Assembly (NCBI GenBank): GCA_963790585.1
Contig: CAWBOY010000004.1
Span: 868,001 to 932,000 of the forward strand
Direction: 5' to 3'
Length of the DNA stretch: 64,000 nucleotides
Origin: CAWBOY01 sp963790585
Lineage (GTDB): Bacteria > Planctomycetota > Planctomycetia > Gemmatales > Gemmataceae
In this document: positions 58,810 through 64,000 of the stretch, in pieces
Layout of the letters: each line of letters begins with the position of its first letter
Position numbering within the stretch: the first letter of the stretch is position 1
Translations under genes and position numbers: made by a program
The notes under the pieces: model-generated
What the model saw: only the letters and a program-made list of their open reading frames with translations
What the model was told of the DNA's origin: nothing
Databases searched by the model: none

Positions 58810-60573
58810 CTATCCCTGCTTGGCTGCCTTCAAAAACGATGCTTTTGAGGCGGCGATCGCCTCATACTGACTAATGAGTGCTTCTGCAACTCGGCGAACA
58901 TTCGCATCCGGTGACGACATAAGCCGTTTTGCAGCTTCGAGAGAGTCGCCCAGTTTGTAATCAAAGTACACTGTAATGTCGTACTTCTCGTCGCTGACTA
59001 CAGCAGCCTTAGTTTTGTTTGTTACTTCGGTTAAATCCAGAAGGGTTTTGCCAACGTCTCGTTCGTCATGGTTCGTCGATGGTGCCATATTTCGAGCCGC
59101 TTCTAGGACCGCGTCAGTAGGAACGATGAACTGAAAAGAGTAATCACCAGCTTTGGTTCCGGCCTTGCTGCTCTCGTGTGCCGTCCCCAATCCAGATATA
59201 TGTTGGAAGTATTCGTTTCGGTTGAAGAGGGCCGTGATTTGCTCCATTCCAAATCCAAGTTCCGCCAGAAAACAGGCTTTGATTAGGAACCGAAGCTTTT
59301 GCACCAACCAGTATAGATCTGAACCGTGACATGCCGCTCCTCTTTCTTCGGCATCACTCCTCTCTATATATTTCAGCGTAGTCGTAGCTTGGCTGACAAA
59401 CGCATCGCGACGATTTGCAAGGATAGGGTCGAGTGCAGCACCGTGCTGATCAACTAATCGTCGTAATATGCTCGAGAACGACGGGTAAGGTTGTATTCCC
59501 AAATGGTCGATCAACCATTCTGCATCGGGATTTTGTAGGGAAGGGAGGATGTCCCTGAGTCGTCGTTGCTCCTCGTCCCGATGTCTGATGCCTCCGCTGG
59601 TTCTCGCGTAGTATAACGAAACGCTCTGAGCCAGGAGTGCGTACGTCGTTTCAATGTATGAGGGCGGCGCGTACAGAATCCCAAAGTAGACATTGAAAGC
59701 TTCTTCGTGGACCTCCGACAGGCGCATCCATTTCTGTAGGAACGAAGCGAACTCAACATCGGCCAAGGTTAATAACATCTGATCGCTATGAACGGCTTTC
59801 CGCTTCTCTTCGTCCGGATGTACTCTAGGGCCGATTAAGCGGATTTCCGGGTTTCGATTCCAATCCGCCAGATCTTCCCCACACCAGAGGCTGACGCTGT
59901 CTACACACTGTGGTTGGTCAGCGGCGAAGGTCATTAGGTTCTGGAGCGGGTAGACGTACTGAGCGTTGACGTCCTCGGCCTCTCGCGCGTTGTCGAATTC
60001 GACCAGTAGGTTAGCTTCTTCCCTAAATCTGAACGTCTGTGCATCAGTTTTCCAGCTGACTCCCATATTCAGTGTTATTTTTGCCTCCGCGAGTTGCCCA
60101 GAAGGAGACGTTGGTTTACGGTATGTAGCGACAGGAACCGTCTCGCCAGTATTGTGGAAAGTAAGGGGAGGGGAAGGGGTTCGGTGCAGCCCGGAAAGGG
60201 AACGTGCCCACTCCGATAGGCCGCCTATTTTCAGAAGAACGCTACGGAATCGAAAGGCTTCGTCGGTGCTTAGGTGCGCCCCGAAATACGCCCGATTGGC
60301 ATGATACTCCTCTCGCCTCCCGAGAAAAGATCCACCTCTGGTCCGCATTAAGGCGCAGCCAGTAAGAGTAACCGCATTCCCTGTCGGGGAGTAATCGACG
60401 GAGCCCAAAATTATTTGGTGACCCTTGCCCTGTCCGCCTAGTCTTGCATTACCAAGGCTGCCCAATAACAAGAGTCGGAGGTCGCCGGACCGCGATACGT
60501 GCAGGCTTCCGGCGACAAGGTCCTTATCTTGCCCCGGAAGGTACCAGAACCCCGTAGAGATAAACGCCTTCAT
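58810..60573 (-). CDS. ApeA-like HEPN-type defence protein
   Basis: 587 residues. The N-terminal beta-rich region (GFWYLPGQDKDLVAGSLHVS, later YVYPLQNLMTFAAD) and the C-terminal helical HEPN region (DLYWLVQKLRFLIKACFLAE) are laid out as in ApeA, a HEPN ribonuclease-type antiphage protein. Where HEPN proteins carry R-x4-6-H, this one reads RDAFVSQ (about residue 389), with Gln for His; an RNEYFQH further on (about 452) may or may not substitute. The active site is therefore in doubt. Its start overlaps the stop of the upstream gene. Confidence 0.6.
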   Translation of the reverse strand: MKAFISTGFWYLPGQDKDLVAGSLHVSRSGDLRLLLLGSLGNARLGGQGKGHQIILGSVDYSPTGNAVTLTGCALMRTRGGSFLGRREEYHANRAYFGAHLSTDEAFRFRSVLLKIGGLSEWARSLSGLHRTPSPPLTFHNTGETVPVATYRKPTSPSGQLAEAKITLNMGVSWKTDAQTFRFREEANLLVEFDNAREAEDVNAQYVYPLQNLMTFAADQPQCVDSVSLWCGEDLADWNRNPEIRLIGPRVHPDEEKRKAVHSDQMLLTLADVEFASFLQKWMRLSEVHEEAFNVYFGILYAPPSYIETTYALLAQSVSLYYARTSGGIRHRDEEQRRLRDILPSLQNPDAEWLIDHLGIQPYPSFSSILRRLVDQHGAALDPILANRRDAFVSQATTTLKYIERSDAEERGAACHGSDLYWLVQKLRFLIKACFLAELGFGMEQITALFNRNEYFQHISGLGTAHESSKAGTKAGDYSFQFIVPTDAVLEAARNMAPSTNHDERDVGKTLLDLTEVTNKTKAAVVSDEKYDITVYFDYKLGDSLEAAKRLMSSPDANVRRVAEALISQYEAIAASKASFLKAAKQG

Positions 60574-61250
60574 GCGTAGGCCCTTCTCTGAGGTCCTAAG
60601 CGACCTTCCTCTCTTCCTCGGCCCATATTTTTCCGCATCCGGCGACCCGATAGGAAAGTCCGATCGTGCTCAAGGATGACTGCCTTGTTCACGATGTTCT
60701 TGCTCATGGGACGTGTTCTGACGACATCGTACCTCGTGGAGTGTTCAAGAGTGACGGCTTTGGTCGTCGGCATTCCTTCGATCAGGCCTTTTGGCGGCCT
60801 CTGGCCGATACCGCGCCCGAGGGGCCCCATTACTAAATCATGTTGTCGCGACGGCCGCACTTCCGCAACCACTCCAAAATCACACATAGGTGACTTGAGC
60901 GGTATCGCTCCACGAATCGTCGCCCGCACGATCGCCGCCAGGACGGGTGAAACGGCCGTCGCCTCGACGCGCTGCATCTCTAGTAGATGGGTCAAGCCGG
61001 TTTCTCTCGCCAGCCACTGGATCGCGAAAGACTTCAGCATATCTTCGGGGGACATGCTGTGCGGGAGTTCGGATAATTCAGAAAGCCGCAACCGGCCATC
61101 GAAACGTAGGACCGACAACATCACTCTTTCCGCTTCCCAATCGAACGGCCCGGCAAAAACGGCCTCCACCGCGTCGAGAAGGTCTTCCCACCGGATCGGC
61201 CCACTTCCTGCTAATCCGGCGTCCACAAGCAATTTGAGCGCACCGTTCAT
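60570..61250 (-). CDS. Unknown protein of the ApeA-like operon
   Basis: 226 residues. Helical N-terminus (GPIRWEDLLDAVEAVFAGPF); a basic, Arg/Gly-rich C-terminus. No motif recognised. It starts 12 bases after the transglutaminase-fold gene and overlaps the ApeA-like gene by four bases, so all three are probably one operon. Confidence 0.55.
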   Translation of the reverse strand: MNGALKLLVDAGLAGSGPIRWEDLLDAVEAVFAGPFDWEAERVMLSVLRFDGRLRLSELSELPHSMSPEDMLKSFAIQWLARETGLTHLLEMQRVEATAVSPVLAAIVRATIRGAIPLKSPMCDFGVVAEVRPSRQHDLVMGPLGRGIGQRPPKGLIEGMPTTKAVTLEHSTRYDVVRTRPMSKNIVNKAVILEHDRTFLSGRRMRKNMGRGREEGRLGPQRRAYA

Positions 61251-61262
61251 AAAGGGTCCCCG

Positions 61263-62542
61263 CTATTCGGCCCAACCAAATGTGAGCCCATCGATCACAC
61301 CGTCCGTCTCGGGTATCTGAGATGTCTTCACCGTCACACCGATACTCTCGGGGGTGGAGTTTGTCCCTCGGTATGCCCGCCAGAGGTGTCCGTTATTATA
61401 CATCGACCCGAGCATGTAATCGACTGCACAGTCCAAGTACTGTGCCTTGAAGGACGCGAGTTGTCGGCCACCCCAGACCGAGTTGTCGTCGGGCGGCAGC
61501 GGTCCGTCAATCTCGAACGGACCGGCCCCGAAACAGGCATCGTACAGGTAGAGCCGACCAGCGTGTTCAAGGAAATTGATGCAGTGGCCGTCGTACCACG
61601 CACCCCTCATCCCCCAAAAGCGATAGCGGCGTTCCGCCCGGACCGCAAGCGTGGCAATCCCGACGTCAGAGAGGGGCCCGTCGTGATCGCGATACTGGCT
61701 GGCGTTATGTGTCGGGACCGATTGGTTCAAGCCTCCGGCGCGAATCACTAAGGCGCACCACCATTCCTCGCCGTTCGGTAACGTCCGCCAATGAACGAGA
61801 AAACGCCGGCGATGAACGAAGACGCCTTGGATGTGGGCCATCTGCTGGAACATCATATACCATCCTCCGCACATCCCGCCGCCTCGGATCAGCATTTCGC
61901 GGACCTGGTGCTCGCCAATTCCATACTGGAGGCCAGATGAGGCAAGGTTTTGGATGATCGCGTCGCAAATAGCCTTCTCGTCGTCACATCCTGCCGCCCA
62001 CTGGCAGGTCCACTTTACCAGAACGGCGTAGGCCCAAGGCAATAGCCTCTGCGCGGGGTTGGAAACCATCGCCTGCCATGTTGTGCATACGACGTGGGTG
62101 GTGTTTCCAGCTGGGCAGCGCTGCGATGGATCGGCTGGGTCCAGCATGTACCAATCGAATGCTATCTGGTATCGACCGACAGCGTTTGGAAGCGCGTTGG
62201 CAAGGGCCAACGTCACGGGCTGGGACAATCCAGTCGCTGCATCAAATACCAGATTAAAGTTCTGTTCTGCCAGACCAGAACGGGATCCCGCTGCGCCGAT
62301 GGTATACGCACCGTCAGCCGCCGACGTCGCCTGAAATACCGCTCGGATCTGTGGGTTAGTCCCCCGGACGTAGGCAACTAACTCGTTCCGGCCCTTAGCG
62401 TTCCACTCAGGCGTCAACCCAACTACCGAATCCGTAACGTGATCCCGCAGGCGAATTGCCTGGCCGCCGGAAAATCGAAGTGGACGCTGTGTATTTTAAC
62501 GGAAGCGACGAGAGTTTGGGCAGCCGGAATCGCCGAACTCAT
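61263..62542 (-). CDS. Transglutaminase-fold cysteine protein, frameshifted near its start
   Basis: The catalytic triad of the transglutaminase fold is visible as Cys (GGGMCGGWYMMFQQMA), His (WYDGHCINF) and Asp (LYLYDACFG), at about residues 225, 320 and 335. The start is ATG 62542 (MSSAIPAAQTLVASVKIHSV); at about 62467 one base is missing, after which QAIRLRDHVTDSVVG joins to the long frame. About 426 residues. Proteins of this fold are proteases or amidases; the substrate is unknown. First gene of the ApeA-like operon. Confidence 0.65.
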
Positions 62543-62903
62543 AAAGCTGCCCCCAACGCTTTGCGTCGGGCGGCTGGAGGACGCCGCCCATCTAGACAAG
62601 GTAGCGTGCTTCAGGACCGTTTTCAAGCGGGGTCACGACGGACGAGAAATGGGGGGAGATCACTGCTTCGGCCGCGCTTTTATTCGGCACGTCGCCGATT
62701 TTGGCCGCAATTCTATTAACGGCCACGTCTTCGTCTCGGGCGAGCCAAAGGACGCGATTGGAAACTTCGCCGACTCTCTCGTCATCGCTTTCCAGCGACG
62801 GACGTGTTCCTCCGTCAGGATCGCAAGGGCGCAATCATTTATCGTCTTGTCCTCTGCTGGTTCCTTAATCGTGTACGGTTGCACGAAAATCTTAGAAGCG
62901 ACC

Positions 62904-63753
62904 CTAAAACGGAATGTCGTCGGAAGTCGGCCCAATGGGCGCCGCTTGCGTCGTCTTTCTCGTTAGTGCCAGCTTGTCTTGGTTTGCCTCAAGCCAGTGC
63001 CAACCTTCGTCCGTAACAAGCACAGCAGGGTATTCATCGTTCTGGTCCGGTTCAAAAGACGTTTCGACAAGATTCTTGCGTCGGAGCATGTTCAGGCGCA
63101 AGAGCAACAGCAACGCCACGATACCCGGCTGTTTCGAGTTTGTTCCGAATGGAGGAAACGAACACCTTTTCGCCCGGAGAGGAGGTTTGTTCAGCGACCT
63201 CAATAAAAGTCGCCAGTTCATGCGGCGACAGTCCATCCGTCATTGGAACCGGTGAACTCGCGGCCATCTCCTCGAAATGACGAGATGTAGCCTCGAATTC
63301 ATTCACGACTGAGACGAATTCCGAAAAGTCGACCTGCGGCAGCGTGCATCCAACCACCTTAGTAAGTACAGCGAAAATCAGTTTCAGTCCGGCTTCTTCC
63401 GTGGCAGTGGCGGCTTGCAATGTGCCGAACGGAGCAGGCAGTTTTGTTGGAATCATTCCTGAATGACAGAGTGGGATCACCGGGATGTCTCGTACCCAAC
63501 CGCTTCCGCCTTCAAAATTGATCCACGGGCGTTTCACTGAGTCGGGACTGGCAAGGATGATCTCGACGGCGCAGTTCTTCAGGGCATGAGTGATCCCCTC
63601 AAGCCACTTTCGTCCCAGCTGGATGCTCGTCGGGTCCGAGGAAACAAAGACCTCGATCATGTCCAAAAACGTTAATTCAACCAGCCGCTTCAACGCCTGG
63701 GCGATCTCTTTTTCTTCCGTAATGTGTGAGATGAACACGAGCGGTTTTGACAT
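62904..63753 (-). CDS. TIR-domain protein with winged-helix C-terminus, frameshifted
   Basis: ATG 63753 with AAGGTGG upstream. The TIR domain (residues 1-130) has FISHITEEKE and SSDPTSIQLGRKWLE, and a candidate NAD-hydrolysing Glu81 (RPWINFEGG). The C-terminal 110 residues look like a winged helix (VSSIRNKLETAGYRG, then LNMLRRKNLVETSF). The break lies near 63105, one base missing between GVAVALA and LNMLRR. About 280 residues. TIR proteins in defence islands deplete NAD or signal; which applies here is unknown. Confidence 0.7.
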
Positions 63754-64000
63754 GATCCACCTTCTTTCCAATTCAGACGCATCTTTCTTGCCCACGGTCA
63801 TTCCGAAAACAACGGCTGGCCTTGTAAGGGGCCACTCTTCTCCCTCGCCGCCACGACCGGCTGCGAGATGGCGATCACTCGGTCAGCAACCTTGCGATGC
63901 TCCACGAGCATGGCAAGGGCGAGAGCGGCTTGCCTTTCGATTCCCATCGGCTCAGGTCTTCTTTGCCGTCGCCATAGGTCTGGTCAGCGTCGAAAAGTCG
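63754..64000. other. Window-end stretch, unresolved
   Basis: No complete gene. A leftward frame crosses the right edge and ends near 63850; it may be the C-terminus of a gene beginning outside the window, but I cannot name it. Confidence 0.35.

Noticed and set aside
1..64000. tRNA, rRNA and CRISPR arrays
   Set aside because: No cloverleaf-like T-loop motifs with a matching stem, rRNA segments or spaced repeats were noticed by eye; a tRNAscan or CRISPR search would settle it.

Overview
The window looks like a chromosomal accessory region of a planctomycete, probably of the Gemmata/Fimbriiglobus type. Evidence for this is lineage-typical content: a secreted repeat protein opening with a VEFLEDR-type leader, a DUF1080 protein fused to a gingipain-like peptidase, a formylglycine-generating-enzyme-like protein, a DUF1580 protein, ECF-type sigma factors next to a caspase, and abundant transposon debris. 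No tRNA, rRNA, CRISPR array or core operon was recognised. The placement is by gene content only.

Layout. (1) 1-12.4 kb: relics and insertions. A secreted repeat-protein gene (850-6039) is cut by a 4.28 kb IS21-like element (1576-5855) carrying istA, istB, a ParB-like gene and a zinc-finger gene. Removing the element and one copy of a 7-bp target duplication restores one 300-codon frame. Around it lie three decayed copies of a small helix-turn-helix gene and of a GTCAC-rich, TCATAATT-containing repeat. Next come a small secreted protein with an internal stop, the sulfatase-modifying-enzyme-like gene and the 827-aa DUF1080/C25 protein. (2) 12.4-18.2 kb: small or unrecognised genes, the 3' end of a group II intron (domain V at 15070-15104), a methylase fossil and a 59-bp near-perfect hairpin. 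(3) 18.2-30.8 kb: two divergent operons that look like one membrane-centred system. Leftward: a membrane-anchored protein, an FHA-ABC-2 transporter, a large GTPase with a transmembrane segment, and another transmembrane protein. Rightward: two ECF-like sigma factors, a transmembrane protein and a caspase with Sel1-like repeats. (4) 30.9-32.0 kb: an IS630-family insertion sequence. (5) 32.1-45.6 kb: a phage- or plasmid-like replication module with a Sak4-like ATPase, a HARE-HTH protein, a ParB-methylase fusion, a terminase-small-subunit-like protein, a PrimPol-DUF3987-DNA polymerase A fusion, an excisionase-like protein, a winged-helix protein with palindromic repeats at its end, and a DUF1580 protein. 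No capsid, portal or integrase gene was recognised. (6) 47.1-63.8 kb: a defence island. Five tightly packed genes encode a DUF3883 helicase, a PtuA-like ATPase, a PtuB-like HNH nuclease, a DUF1156 methyltransferase and a DUF499 ATPase. Opposite them are an ApeA-like protein, an unknown protein, a transglutaminase-fold protein and a TIR protein.

A caution applies throughout. About ten otherwise well-preserved genes contain exactly one single-base frameshift each. This may be uncorrected indel error in the assembly, so these genes are annotated as whole genes with the break noted. The fossils near the left end are different: they have lost whole ends and are genuinely decayed.
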